The translations under genes and the position numbers were made by a program. Source: Neorhizobium petrolearium (lineage in GTDB: Bacteria > Pseudomonadota > Alphaproteobacteria > Rhizobiales > Rhizobiaceae). Taken from it: DNA of 64,000 nt. How positions within the stretch are numbered: position 1 is the first letter of the stretch; each line of letters begins with the position of its first letter. The stretch lies in contig NZ_JAGGJW010000010.1 of NCBI RefSeq assembly GCF_017873175.1, forward strand, positions 124,001 to 188,000, in the 5' to 3' direction. Below are positions 55,263 to 63,583 of this stretch, piece by piece. Below the pieces are notes generated by a model, which was given only the letters and a program-made list of their open reading frames with translations, had not been told where the DNA came from and ran no database searches.

Positions 55263-55630
55263 GCAAGTACTACGTCAACAAGTTCCTCTACACCGTCGAC
55301 CGCGACCCGGAACTGATGAAGCGCTACGCCGAGGATCCGCGCAATCTGGTGGCGACCTGGGAACAGTCGATCGGACCGCGACTGATCGGCAACGACGTCG
55401 AGGAATCCACTGTCGTCGCGCTGACCGACCACGAGCGCGAGGCGCTTATCAACCACGACTATGTCGCGCTGTTTGAAATGGGCGCGCACTTCTTCCTGAA
55501 CCTGACCATGTATATCGGCATCTTCGACGAACCCTATATCCAGAAATCGGGCCCTCTTTCCTTCCAACGCGAATTCGCCGCCAAGCTGCAACACTGGAAG
55601 GGCAGGGATTATCCGACGGTGGAGGTTTGA
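55259..55630 (+). CDS. LigA-type extradiol dioxygenase small subunit
   Basis: A 123-residue helical protein: KFLYTVDRDPELMKRYAED, LTDHEREALINHDYVALFEMGAHFFL, matching protocatechuate 4,5-dioxygenase alpha subunits (LigA). It caps the active site of the LigB-type subunit encoded just upstream (4-base overlap, ATGA). Ends the amidohydrolase-LigBA unit. Confidence 0.9.
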   Translation: MSKYYVNKFLYTVDRDPELMKRYAEDPRNLVATWEQSIGPRLIGNDVEESTVVALTDHEREALINHDYVALFEMGAHFFLNLTMYIGIFDEPYIQKSGPLSFQREFAAKLQHWKGRDYPTVEV

Positions 55631-55677
55631 GTTTCAGATACTCGTTAGGCGCTGCGCTTAAGGTCAGGACGGTGATG

Positions 55678-55860
55678 TCAGGTTAGCTCCAATTGAAAGG
55701 GATGGGTTATTAGCTCCTTCGGCAGCTTGCGTATCTTGGCGAGCACACCTTCGCGCGACGTATCGATGATGTGGTCGGCGAGTTCGTCGAGCTCCGTCAG
55801 CTCGAACTCCTCCATCATCTCCAGCAGCCGTTCCAGCGAGACGATCAAGTCCGCTGGAGT
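55678..55860 (-). pseudogene. Hydantoinase B/oxoprolinase-family fragment
   Basis: On the minus strand the frame ending TGA at 55678-55680 reads DLIVSLERLLEMMEEFELTE, LDELADHIIDTSREGVLAKI, RKLPK, an internal block of HyuB-type hydantoinase/oxoprolinase proteins (normally ~550 residues). A stop (TAG) sits directly before it at 55861-55863, and after RKLPK the sequence diverges from the family. Only ~60 codons remain. Non-functional remnant. Confidence 0.65.
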
Positions 55861-56076
55861 CTACCTTAGATAAATTGGGCGGCCGATCGCACTAAAAAGG
55901 ATTGCAGATTGATGCAGGCACCGGGAGCATTCGTGCAAATATGCAATAAACCCATTCGGTTCGCTCTGTATCGCAGATGGCCTCCAGCAAGGATACTGCC
56001 CCACGCCGGAGACGTTTCGGCACGTCGGAAACGGGCGATTGGTCCTGCGGGTTCCCAGCATGAGTGAGAAGACAGA
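55861..56076. other. Non-coding interval upstream of MFS gene
   Basis: No gene or clear repeat recognised. It must hold the promoter of the MFS gene at 56077, whose ribosome site GAGAAGACAGA is visible at its right end. Confidence 0.4.
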
Positions 56077-57300
56077 ATGAGCGTTGCAGTCGTTGAACTC
56101 GATGCCCGGCCGAAATTTCCCGTGTCGGTCTTTCTACTTACGATTGCTCAAGGGCTTGCCGGCGCGATCCCGCCCATCATGGTCTCGCTCGGCGGTATGG
56201 TGGGGCAGACGCTGACCGCCAACGAGCTACTCGTCACCCTGCCGATCAGCATGTTCATGATCGGCACCTGCACAGCCACGATCCCGGTCGCCATGCTGAT
56301 CCGCCTGCTAGGCCGCAAGCCTGTCTATTGTATCGGTGCAGTGGTCTCGATGATCGGCGGGCTGACCTGCACGCTCGGAGTGCTGCAGAACTCGTTCCTG
56401 TTGTTCTGTCTGGGCGCCTTCCTTTTCGGGCTGAACATCGCCTGCGTGCAGAGCTATCGTTTCGCCGCGACGCTGCTGGTGCGCGAGACGATGCGGCCGC
56501 GGGCCATCTCCTTCGTGCTGGCTGGCGGTCTCGTTTCGGCCGTCGTCGGCCCGCAGATCGTAGTCTGGACCAGCAACGTGGTGATCGGTGCGCCTTTCGC
56601 GCTGAGTTTCTTGTGTCAGGCGCTGCTGGCGCTCTCGACCCTGCCGGCGCTTCTGCTGCTGCGCTTTCCGGCCATGTCCGCTCCGCTGAGGAAGGGGGCT
56701 GTAACATCCGCACCCCCATCGGATACGAAGGTCTCACTGAAAGACTATGTTCTGGCGGTGATCTGCGGTGCGGTTTCCTATGCATCGATGAGTTTTACCA
56801 TGACCGCTTCGCCGCTGGCGATCATCGCCTGCGGCTTCACCGTCGACGATGCGGCGCATGGCATCCAGTGGCACATCCTCGGCATGTTCGCGCCGAGCTT
56901 CGTCACCGGCCGGCTGATCGAGCGCTTCGGCCATCAGAATGTCATGCTGTTCGGCATCGCTCTCGTTGCAGTCGGTGCGGTCATCGCGCTGTCCGGTCAG
57001 GAGCTTGCGCATTTCTGGGCGACCCTGATCCTGCTCGGAGTTGGCTGGAATTTCAGTTTCACCGGCTCGTCGGTGATGATCGCCCGCAGTGCCGTCGGCC
57101 CCAGGGCGGTTCTGTTACAGGGGATCGCCGATTTCTCGATCTTCGGCTTCGTGGCGATCTCGTCGCTCTCCGCCGGGGCGCTGATCCACCTTGCCGGCTG
57201 GAGTATGATCAATTGGATTGTGGTAGTCGCTACCGGTCTAACAACGCTCCCTTTTCTCTACCAAGCGACAACGAAGCGCAACCGTACGGTGCGCGGATAA
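56077..57300 (+). CDS. MFS transporter
   Basis: A 407-residue major-facilitator protein with about 12 membrane segments and the loop 2-3 motif LIRLLGRKPVYCIG near residue 80. Nearest overall pattern is nitrate/cyanate-like or general metabolite MFS exporters. It is isolated by remnants on both sides, so its substrate cannot be read from context. Confidence 0.9.
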   Translation: MSVAVVELDARPKFPVSVFLLTIAQGLAGAIPPIMVSLGGMVGQTLTANELLVTLPISMFMIGTCTATIPVAMLIRLLGRKPVYCIGAVVSMIGGLTCTLGVLQNSFLLFCLGAFLFGLNIACVQSYRFAATLLVRETMRPRAISFVLAGGLVSAVVGPQIVVWTSNVVIGAPFALSFLCQALLALSTLPALLLLRFPAMSAPLRKGAVTSAPPSDTKVSLKDYVLAVICGAVSYASMSFTMTASPLAIIACGFTVDDAAHGIQWHILGMFAPSFVTGRLIERFGHQNVMLFGIALVAVGAVIALSGQELAHFWATLILLGVGWNFSFTGSSVMIARSAVGPRAVLLQGIADFSIFGFVAISSLSAGALIHLAGWSMINWIVVVATGLTTLPFLYQATTKRNRTVRG

Positions 57301-57381
57301 TCAAGCCCCCATGGCAGCTGATCGAGGCGATAGTCTACCGGCTCGAAACCGGACGAAGCTTCTTGTCCAGTCGCCAACGGG

Positions 57382-57858
57382 CTATAGTCCGATCAGTCTG
57401 GCTGCGCTGGATGAGGTCATTTGGCGTGTCTCCTCGAACGTGAAACCGCTGTCCAGGCAAAGCTTGATGACCGAGCGGAGACCTTCTACCGGGCGCGGAT
57501 TGGTCGGCTGTCCGAGATCTGAGCCGAGGATGGCGTGGCCCAGGCCGCCGGCTTCCACATAGTCATGCAGTTCCTCGGCGGTGAACTGGCGCGACGGACA
57601 ATCAATCAGCATGCAGGCGCAGTGTTCCAGATGGACGTCCATCGATGCGAGTTCGCGCAGGTCTGACAGGTTGGCGTCGATCCAGAAGATCGGGTGCGAA
57701 ACGAGCATGCGATCACGCCGCGCTGCCTTGCTTCCGTGAACAGCGGGTACATTTCGCTGACATGCAGGTGGCCGCCTCAGAGTACCGCGTCGTGTTCGGC
57801 GATCACGTCGATGATTTCCTTGACCTCGTCGCGGAGGATGCCGCGCCCCGTCGAGGGA
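57382..57858 (-). pseudogene. DUF6282/amidohydrolase-like gene, C-terminal remnant with stop and frameshift
   Basis: The minus strand encodes GILRDEVKEIIDVIAEHDAVL, then an in-frame TGA, GGHLHVSEMYPLFTEARQRGV, a frameshift near 57712, and LVSHPIFWIDANLSDLRELA ... ILGSDLGQPTNPRPVEGLRS. This is the metal-binding C-terminal half of DUF6282-type TIM-barrel hydrolases. The N-terminal half is missing; at 57846-57860 the sequence meets an opposite-strand fragment. Confidence 0.65.
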
Positions 57859-57951
57859 TGCCGCGCCATCGTCAAAGATATGCTTGATCTCCAGATGCCG
57901 AAATCCGACATCCGAAAACTCGTGGGTGCCAACGCGGCAAGCCTGCTATGA
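57846..57951 (+). pseudogene. Opposite-strand hydrolase C-terminal fragment
   Basis: The plus-strand frame reads RPVEGCRAIVKDMLDLQMPK then SDIRKLVGANAASLL and a stop at 57949-57951, the classic tail of amidohydrolase-like TIM barrels (helix plus D-I-R-K-L-x-G-x-N-A). No upstream homologous sequence is present on this strand. It abuts the minus-strand remnant head to head, suggesting an inversion or paralog recombination scar. Confidence 0.5.
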
Positions 57952-58096
57952 CCCCGTGCGGTTGGTTCGACCGGACCTCATATCTGTTCCGCGGGCCGCA
58001 CAATCGTCTTTGTATTGCCGCTAACAAGGTCGACGCCAACACGAAGGCGAGGTCGTATTGAGGTGTTGGCGCCGGCGGCGGGAGCATCGTCTCGAT
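57952..58096. other. Non-coding interval
   Basis: No gene recognised between the remnants and the VOC gene. Confidence 0.4.
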
Positions 58097-58480
58097 CTAA
58101 CGCGGGGCAGGCTGAAAGAGCTCGACCAGATTGCCGGACGGATCGACCAACAGGACTTGCGATCCGCCAGGCCCCGTCACGATCTCGTTTCGCAGCTTGA
58201 CGCCTGCAGCCTGCAGCCGGGCCACTTCCGCCCGCAAGTCACCGACGATCAGATGGATACGGTTCCAGCCGCCCGGCCGAGGGAGCTCGCCGTCGGACAT
58301 TGCGCGCCCTGCCGAGCTTTTCGGTCCGCTGAGCAACAACCGCAGCGAACCCAGCTTGACGTCGGCGAAGGCGGGGGCGTGATTGGAAAGCAAGGTGAAG
58401 CCCAGGTTTTTCGTGTACCATTCGGTTGCCGCTTCAACATTATCCACGATGTAGCGAACATTCACGGTTGTCTCCGGCAT
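58097..58480 (-). CDS. VOC-family (glyoxalase/bleomycin-resistance-like) protein
   Basis: A 127-residue single-domain VOC protein: NVRYIVDNVEAATEWYTKNL at the N-terminus and a C-terminal LLVDPSGNLVELFQP, with likely metal ligands His in RIHLIV and Glu in VELFQ. The ATG at 58480 is fixed by GGGGAGGAGGAAA. It may act as a small glyoxalase, isomerase or binding protein; it is not in an obvious operon. Confidence 0.88.
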   Translation of the reverse strand: MPETTVNVRYIVDNVEAATEWYTKNLGFTLLSNHAPAFADVKLGSLRLLLSGPKSSAGRAMSDGELPRPGGWNRIHLIVGDLRAEVARLQAAGVKLRNEIVTGPGGSQVLLVDPSGNLVELFQPAPR

Positions 58481-58575
58481 TTCCTCCTCCCCGGTCACAG
58501 TTCGTGGAGCGTCGATGTTCATAATCATAACCGGATGTGCTTCGATTGTCAGGACAATCGGCCTCCGATAACCGT

Positions 58576-60105
58576 TCAATCCGTCGCCTTCTCCTCGTAG
58601 AACGTCCTCGCATCCGCAGCAAAGCTCTTCCGGGACTCCGGCTTTGTGTAGAACATGTGTCCGCCGCGATAGGTCTTCAACTCGGCGCGGCCGGCAGCGA
58701 GCTCGGGCGGCAGATGGTCGATGACGTAGCGGCTCGCGCCATACGGTGTCAGCGCGTCGCTGTAACCATGCGCGATCATCAGCCGGAAGGTCGGAATGAC
58801 GGAGAGCAGGTCGCGGATGTCGGTGGAAGCGCCAGCAAGGGATCGGCTGTCACCGCCGCGGCTGCCGTTCCATTCCCAGCGGCGATTCACATCCTCATTG
58901 AGGAGGTTGTAGGTCATCTCGGTTGAAAACTTGAGTTCGTTACGGGCATAGGCCGCAAAGGCGGCGCCGTAGGCGCGCGTATAGCCATCGAGGATGGGAT
59001 CGTCGTTGCGGTTATTGACGTCCTCCGGATAGGCATCCGGCACCGCATAGGACGCATCATAGGGGCTGATTATCCTGCCAGGTCCCCCCATCTGCTTGGC
59101 GTAGACATCGCCCACGAAGCCGCGCGTGCGAGCCACCACATCCTGCGGAATGCCGGTAAGCTCGGCCACACGGCCATAAAGCGCATCCGCCGCCGGACCG
59201 CTGGGGGAGGGGCCTGCCAGCGCGACGAGATAATCGCCCATGGCGAAACGTTCGGCTTCGGCAAGCTTTTCCGGGGTAAACTGATCGTGTTGCTCCAATT
59301 TGCCGGCCGCGAGGGAAGGAAGCTGCAGGGCGGCGCTGAGCGGATCATCCGAATTGGCAAGAAAACGCCCCTCGATCAATGGCGAGAGCATGATGATGCC
59401 GGAAGTCAGGATTCCTTGGGTATTTCTGAGTGACGCGGCCACCTTGGCGGCACGAAACCCGCCATAACTCTCGCCGAGTAGGTATTTCGGCGCATCGAGC
59501 CGGTTGGTCTTCTGAACGTAGAGAGCGATCGCCTTGGCAAGGCTCTCGGCATCCTGCCGCACACCGTAGAAACTCCGGGCTGCGTCATCACTCGCCGCCC
59601 GGCTCCAGCCTGTGCCGACCGGATCGATCAGCACCAGATCGGTGAATGCAAGCCAGCTTTCGGGATTGTCCCTGAGTTCCGGCGTCGTGCCGTTGTCGCT
59701 GCTCGCGCCGAATTCGAGAATTCTCGGGCCGATCAGTCCCAGATGCAAATAGGCCGAAGCAGCCCCAGGCCCACCGTTGAAGGCAAAGGTGAGCGGCCGA
59801 CCGGCGGTACGGTTCTTGGCAACATAGGCAGTATAGAAGATCTTGGCTGTGCGGTTCCCGTCCTGTCCGAAAAGGTCGATTGTTCCGGCAGTCGCCGTAT
59901 AGGGCAGCTCGCCGGAAGGCGCCTTGAAGACATGCTCGGTCGTGGAATCGGCCGGGATCAGGCTGAAAATGCCGCCGGCCGTCGATTGATCCGTCTGGCG
60001 AGCGCGTTCAGGGCGCTCGTCTCCGCCGTGGTCCTGTTGCGCAAAGACCGGCGCGGAAAGTGCGAGCAGCACGGCGAAAGATGCAACGATACGATGGAAC
60101 TGCAA
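58576..60105 (-). CDS. S10-family serine carboxypeptidase-like protein
   Basis: A 509-residue secreted alpha/beta hydrolase. A signal peptide follows the start (IVASFAVLLALSAPVFAQQ). The oxyanion region NGGPGAASAYLHLG and the nucleophile LLGESYGGFRAAK (about residue 212) are clear; the Asp is likely in MIAHGYSDALTPY and the His in GGHMFYTKPESR. Rhizobial members are annotated as peptidase S10. No ATG fits; the TTG at 60105, ten bases after AAGGAGG, is the chosen start. Confidence 0.88.
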   Translation of the reverse strand: MQFHRIVASFAVLLALSAPVFAQQDHGGDERPERARQTDQSTAGGIFSLIPADSTTEHVFKAPSGELPYTATAGTIDLFGQDGNRTAKIFYTAYVAKNRTAGRPLTFAFNGGPGAASAYLHLGLIGPRILEFGASSDNGTTPELRDNPESWLAFTDLVLIDPVGTGWSRAASDDAARSFYGVRQDAESLAKAIALYVQKTNRLDAPKYLLGESYGGFRAAKVAASLRNTQGILTSGIIMLSPLIEGRFLANSDDPLSAALQLPSLAAGKLEQHDQFTPEKLAEAERFAMGDYLVALAGPSPSGPAADALYGRVAELTGIPQDVVARTRGFVGDVYAKQMGGPGRIISPYDASYAVPDAYPEDVNNRNDDPILDGYTRAYGAAFAAYARNELKFSTEMTYNLLNEDVNRRWEWNGSRGGDSRSLAGASTDIRDLLSVIPTFRLMIAHGYSDALTPYGASRYVIDHLPPELAAGRAELKTYRGGHMFYTKPESRKSFAADARTFYEEKATD

Positions 60106-60288
60106 ACTGAAATCCTCCTTGGCCCGGCCAGCCTGATCCAGCCGAAGCTCTATGTAGAGCGGCAAACCGATCCGCAAAACTCAACTCCGATTGATCGATG
60201 CGCCGCGGGGATTGGGCAGACTTGAAACTGACACGATTTGAACTTATATTGAGCATGAAATGCTTAAGCCCGTATCAGGATTAGTCCA

Positions 60289-60660
60289 ATGACTGCACAT
60301 GCATTTGAAATGAGCGCCGCCTCCTTCAGTGAGGCGCACTCCTCTTTCCTCTCCGCGCGGCGTGTTTCCGAACTGCTCGGCGTGACGCAGGTCGAGTTGG
60401 CCAAGCTGATCGGCGTCGCCCGCAACACGCTGACCGCCAAAAGCGGCGCACGCAAGGTCGACCTCGCACTCTCTCCCGTCGTCCGCATTCTCGCCATGGC
60501 GAGCGAGATGGCCGGCGACGAGAACCGCGCTGCAATCTGGTTCAAGCATCAGCCGATCCCCGGCTGGGCCGGCAAGACGGCTTATGACCTCGTCGGCGAG
60601 GGCAAGGCTGACAAGGTGCTTGCGTATCTGGAGGCGGTGCGCTCCGGCGTCTATGCCTGA
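60289..60660 (+). CDS. Xre/MbcA/ParS-type antitoxin of RES toxin
   Basis: A 123-residue protein with an N-terminal HTH-like region (LLGVTQVELAKLIGVARNTL) and a C-terminal DUF2384 toxin-binding domain (WFKHQPIPGWAGKTAYDLVGEGKAD). It overlaps the RES gene by 8 bases, the standard order for RES-Xre type II toxin-antitoxin pairs, and should repress the operon and neutralise the toxin. Confidence 0.93.
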   Translation: MTAHAFEMSAASFSEAHSSFLSARRVSELLGVTQVELAKLIGVARNTLTAKSGARKVDLALSPVVRILAMASEMAGDENRAAIWFKHQPIPGWAGKTAYDLVGEGKADKVLAYLEAVRSGVYA

Positions 60661-61168
60661 ACCGGACGAGGAGGCCCTGTTCCTCTGGCGGGCTTATGTG
60701 CCGCGCTGGGCGCATGCGCCGCTTTCCGGCGATGGTGCAGCACGTTTCGGCGGGCGCTGGAACCCGGTCGGCTTGCCGACCATCTATGCCGCCCGCGAGC
60801 TTTCCACCGCCTGGGCCGAATACAATCAGGGCTTCGTGCAGCATCCGGCCCTGATCGCACAGCTTCGGCTCACAGGCGCACGGCTGGCGAACCTGATCGA
60901 TCCGGCCGCGCTTGCGGACCACGGCGTCGATGAAGCCATCCATCACTGTGAATGGCGGGCGGACCTTGATGCCGGGCGGTTGCCGGCGACCCATGCCTTG
61001 AGAGAGAAGCTCGTCGACCAAGGTTTTGACGGCGCCGTCTACCCGTCCTTCATGTCACCCGGTGGAACATGCGTGGCGCTCTGGCGCTGGAATGGGCAGG
61101 GGGAACCGAGCCTGATCGTCATCGATCCGGACGGGCGGCTGCCGAAGAATGCCGCATCCTGGCTATGA
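60653..61168 (+). CDS. RES-domain toxin (NAD+-depleting)
   Basis: A 171-residue RES protein with the family pattern LFLWRAYVPRWAHAPLSGDG, ARFGGRWNPVGLPTIYAARE, TAWAEYNQG and late FDGAVYPSFMSPGG; the Arg-Glu-Ser residues that give the family its name are present. Known members degrade NAD+ and stop growth. The ATG at 60653 lies within the antitoxin's last codons. Confidence 0.93.
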   Translation: MPEPDEEALFLWRAYVPRWAHAPLSGDGAARFGGRWNPVGLPTIYAARELSTAWAEYNQGFVQHPALIAQLRLTGARLANLIDPAALADHGVDEAIHHCEWRADLDAGRLPATHALREKLVDQGFDGAVYPSFMSPGGTCVALWRWNGQGEPSLIVIDPDGRLPKNAASWL

Positions 61169-61391
61169 TGGAAACCGCGACGTTTCCCTAGGGCTAGCGT
61201 TTCAAGGCATGGACGAGGCTCGCGGCCCGAATCTCGAGCCAGGAATGCGAGCCTCTGACCGCCGTCATGGCGGCTGGTGGGAAGCTAAGAGCGGAGCATA
61301 ACCTTACGTCAAATTAACGTTTGGTAAGATATCGGCACTCAACCTTGCGAAGCTGCAGGGGCTGCAATCTCAAGGCGTAACATGGCCTTTA
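61169..61391. other. Non-coding interval after RES gene
   Basis: No gene recognised. A short hairpin CCGCC-n5-GGCGG at 61260-61274 is present; no T-run follows it. Confidence 0.4.
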
Positions 61392-61883
61392 CTACTCCGC
61401 CTTCGCGGTTTCATCGCGCTCACGCAGGTTGCGAGCAATAAGGCGGCAAAGATCGCGGAACTGCTGATAGCTCTCCTGTGGCAGGAAAGAGAAGACATCG
61501 CGTTCGACAGTGTCGGCCGCTGCATCGCAGGCTTTGATCATACGCTTGCCTTCGGCCGTCAGACTCATACGCAGGATGCGGCGGTTGGCCGGATCTTCCT
61601 TGCGGGTGATGAGGTTGCGGCGCTGCAGACTGCCGATCAATTCGTTCATGGTCTGCGGTGTGACGAAGAAGCGGCGGGAAAGTTCTGCGGAGGACAAGCC
61701 GTCGCGGGCACTGATCACGCTCAACACGGTGTATTGAATGCCCGTCATCTGCATGGGGGCAAGTGCTGCTTCAAGGCGGCTGCGGACTGCATGGTTTGCC
61801 TGGTTCAGGAAGTAGATGGCGCGGGGATGGTGCATCGCCCATTCGCCGGCATGTGTGTCTTTGGGCTTCACGTCTTCAGCCAT
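61392..61883 (-). CDS. MarR-family transcriptional regulator
   Basis: A 163-residue winged-helix protein: MQMTGIQYTVLSVISARDGL, LSRRFFVTPQTMNELIGSLQ, the wing ITRKEDPANRRILRMSLT, then a dimerisation helix. MarR proteins sense phenolic or other small molecules and often control efflux or catabolic genes. The ATG at 61883 fits; an in-frame ATG at 61835 is an alternative. It is co-directional with the IclR gene upstream. Confidence 0.92.
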   Translation of the reverse strand: MAEDVKPKDTHAGEWAMHHPRAIYFLNQANHAVRSRLEAALAPMQMTGIQYTVLSVISARDGLSSAELSRRFFVTPQTMNELIGSLQRRNLITRKEDPANRRILRMSLTAEGKRMIKACDAAADTVERDVFSFLPQESYQQFRDLCRLIARNLRERDETAKAE

Positions 61884-61972
61884 CTTGGTGCGGTGATCCC
61901 TTATTTCCAAATGGTTATATAAGCGGGTAACCGAGAAAGTGCGGCGGCACAAGCAGGTCCGAGTAGAAACCC

Positions 61973-62764
61973 TCAACTTACTGAGGCGCCAAGTCGCTGC
62001 GAAAGCGATTTCGCAGCGCGAAGCGTGGCGGTTAGCGGCGCGCCGGTGGGTGTGATGTCGAAGCCATCCTGCCGGCCGAGAACGGTGAGAACCGCCTTCA
62101 AGTGTCCTCGATGATCGAAGACGGGGACAGCGATGGCGGAAAAATCCGGCACCGTGGCCGGCAAGGTTGCGGCATAGCCTTTCTCGCGTACCCCTGGAAG
62201 ATCGGCGATGAATCGCTCAATCGAGGTTTCGCTCTCCCCGCCCTGCCGCATCATGGCGTGCAGATGGGGCTCCCATTCGTCTCGCGGAAGGTTCGCCATG
62301 AAGGCGCGGCCCGTCGCCGTCGGCCAGAGGCGGACGAGCGAACCGACCTTGATTTCGTAGACACTGTCCGAGCGACCTTCGATCTTGTCGACCACGACCG
62401 GCGCGTCACCGTTCCACACCGCAAGCGTCACCGTCTCGCCAAGTACGGCCGCGAGTTCCGAAATCGTCGAGCGAGCGAGGCTCAGGAAGTCGGTGCGGGA
62501 AAGCGAGGCAAGCCCCAGTTGCAGCGCCGCATCGCCGAGGTCGTAGAGGCCGGAAATTCGATCCTGGACCACAAAGCCGGTGCGCACGAGGCTGACGAGA
62601 TAACCATGCGCCATACTGGGCGTCATTCCTGCCGCAGCGGCAATGTCGTTCAGCCGCGTTGCACGGCCCGCATGCTGGATTGTCGCCAGCACACGCAAAC
62701 CCTTTTCCAGCGACTGGATACCCGCACCCCTGGGGGCCGTTTCTTTATCTGCCGATATATCCAT
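61973..62764 (-). CDS. IclR-family transcriptional regulator
   Basis: A 263-residue regulator: IQSLEKGLRVLATIQHAGRA and DIAAAAGMTPSMAHGYLVSL in the winged helix, then the effector domain with WPTATGRAFMANL, DFSAIAVPVFDHRGHLKAV and LTATLRAAKSLSQRLG. The ATG at 62764 has GGAGCGGGAT upstream. It is divergent from the Rieske/amidohydrolase operon, with a 21-base palindrome between the two starts. Confidence 0.93.
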   Translation of the reverse strand: MDISADKETAPRGAGIQSLEKGLRVLATIQHAGRATRLNDIAAAAGMTPSMAHGYLVSLVRTGFVVQDRISGLYDLGDAALQLGLASLSRTDFLSLARSTISELAAVLGETVTLAVWNGDAPVVVDKIEGRSDSVYEIKVGSLVRLWPTATGRAFMANLPRDEWEPHLHAMMRQGGESETSIERFIADLPGVREKGYAATLPATVPDFSAIAVPVFDHRGHLKAVLTVLGRQDGFDITPTGAPLTATLRAAKSLSQRLGASVS

Positions 62765-62814
62765 ATCCCGCTCCGCTTGACGTCCGCAGCCATCTTTATA
62801 CAATATAAGCGAAC

Positions 62815-62835
62815 TATTTCAATAATATTGAAATA
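62815..62835. promoter_or_regulatory. Perfect 21-base palindrome (IclR operator candidate)
   Basis: TATTTCAATA (62815-62824) and TATTGAAATA (62826-62835) are perfect inverted arms around a single A. The site is 50 bases upstream of the IclR start and 24 bases upstream of the Rieske gene start, so it is placed to control both. This is the strongest operator-like element seen in the window. Confidence 0.7.
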
Positions 62836-62859
62836 CACGCGAAGGAAGGGAGGAGAACC

Positions 62860-63222
62860 TTGGCGGAATATCTGGTCTGTTCGGAACATGAGATCGTTGA
62901 TGGCGGCCGCAAGGTCGTCGCTTGTGGCGACAAGGAAATCGGCATCTTCCGGGTGAAGGGCGCGCTGCATGCCTGGCACAATATGTGCCCACACCGGCAG
63001 GGGCCGATCTGTCAGGGCCGCATCTATCCGGAGGTGGTCGAGCCGGTCGATGAGAACTGCGAGGTGCGTACGCTTCAGTACAATGAGGGAAACATGCACG
63101 TTGCCTGCCCTTGGCACGGCTGGGAATTCAACCTCGAGACCGGCAGGAATCCTGTGGGCCGCTACCGCCTGCACCGCGCTGAACTCGCGATCAGGGAGGG
63201 CCAGGTCTATGTCGTCCTCTGA
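62860..63222 (+). CDS. Rieske [2Fe-2S] ferredoxin-type protein
   Basis: A 120-residue Rieske protein with cluster ligands in NMCPHRQGPICQGR (C-x-H) and ACPWHGWEF (C-x2-H), the pattern of ferredoxins that feed Rieske oxygenases. The TTG start at 62860 has a strong GGAGGAGAA. It overlaps the next gene by 14 bases. Probably the electron carrier of an oxygenase whose large subunit may lie beyond the window end. Confidence 0.93.
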   Translation: MAEYLVCSEHEIVDGGRKVVACGDKEIGIFRVKGALHAWHNMCPHRQGPICQGRIYPEVVEPVDENCEVRTLQYNEGNMHVACPWHGWEFNLETGRNPVGRYRLHRAELAIREGQVYVVL

Positions 63223-63544
63223 TCAGAAACTGCGCAACGACCCTTATGGCTGGATCGAGGACGCGACGACCGAGATCGAGAAGGCAGCGACCGAACTCTT
63301 GGAAAACGGTGAGGCGTCGCGGATTTCCGACGAGGCGGTCGCGCGGATGATGACGGCGGCGATCCGGCTCTATGTGGCGAAAAGCGACGGCGAGGAGCGT
63401 ACCTTCAGGCCGCTCACCGGGGCCCGCGACGAGACGGTGACCGCAACCGAAGCGCTGTCTGCCGTCTCGGAAATCCTGAGGGCCCTGCATCTCGGCCCGA
63501 TGGAACTGGCGCTCTGGTACCGGCGCCGGCCTGACGAGCTTTAG
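63209..63544 (+). CDS. Small hypothetical protein in Rieske/amidohydrolase operon
   Basis: A 111-residue predicted helical protein (GWIEDATTEIEKAATELLEN; RMMTAAIRLYVAKSDGEERT; SAVSEILRALHLGPMELALW). I do not recognise a family. Its ATG lies inside the Rieske gene, and an amidohydrolase gene follows 39 bases downstream, so it is likely a dedicated accessory or small subunit of that pathway. Confidence 0.75.
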   Translation: MSSSDQKLRNDPYGWIEDATTEIEKAATELLENGEASRISDEAVARMMTAAIRLYVAKSDGEERTFRPLTGARDETVTATEALSAVSEILRALHLGPMELALWYRRRPDEL

Positions 63545-63583
63545 GAGCAAAATCCACACTCACTTTCGCTGGAGGAGGCGAAC

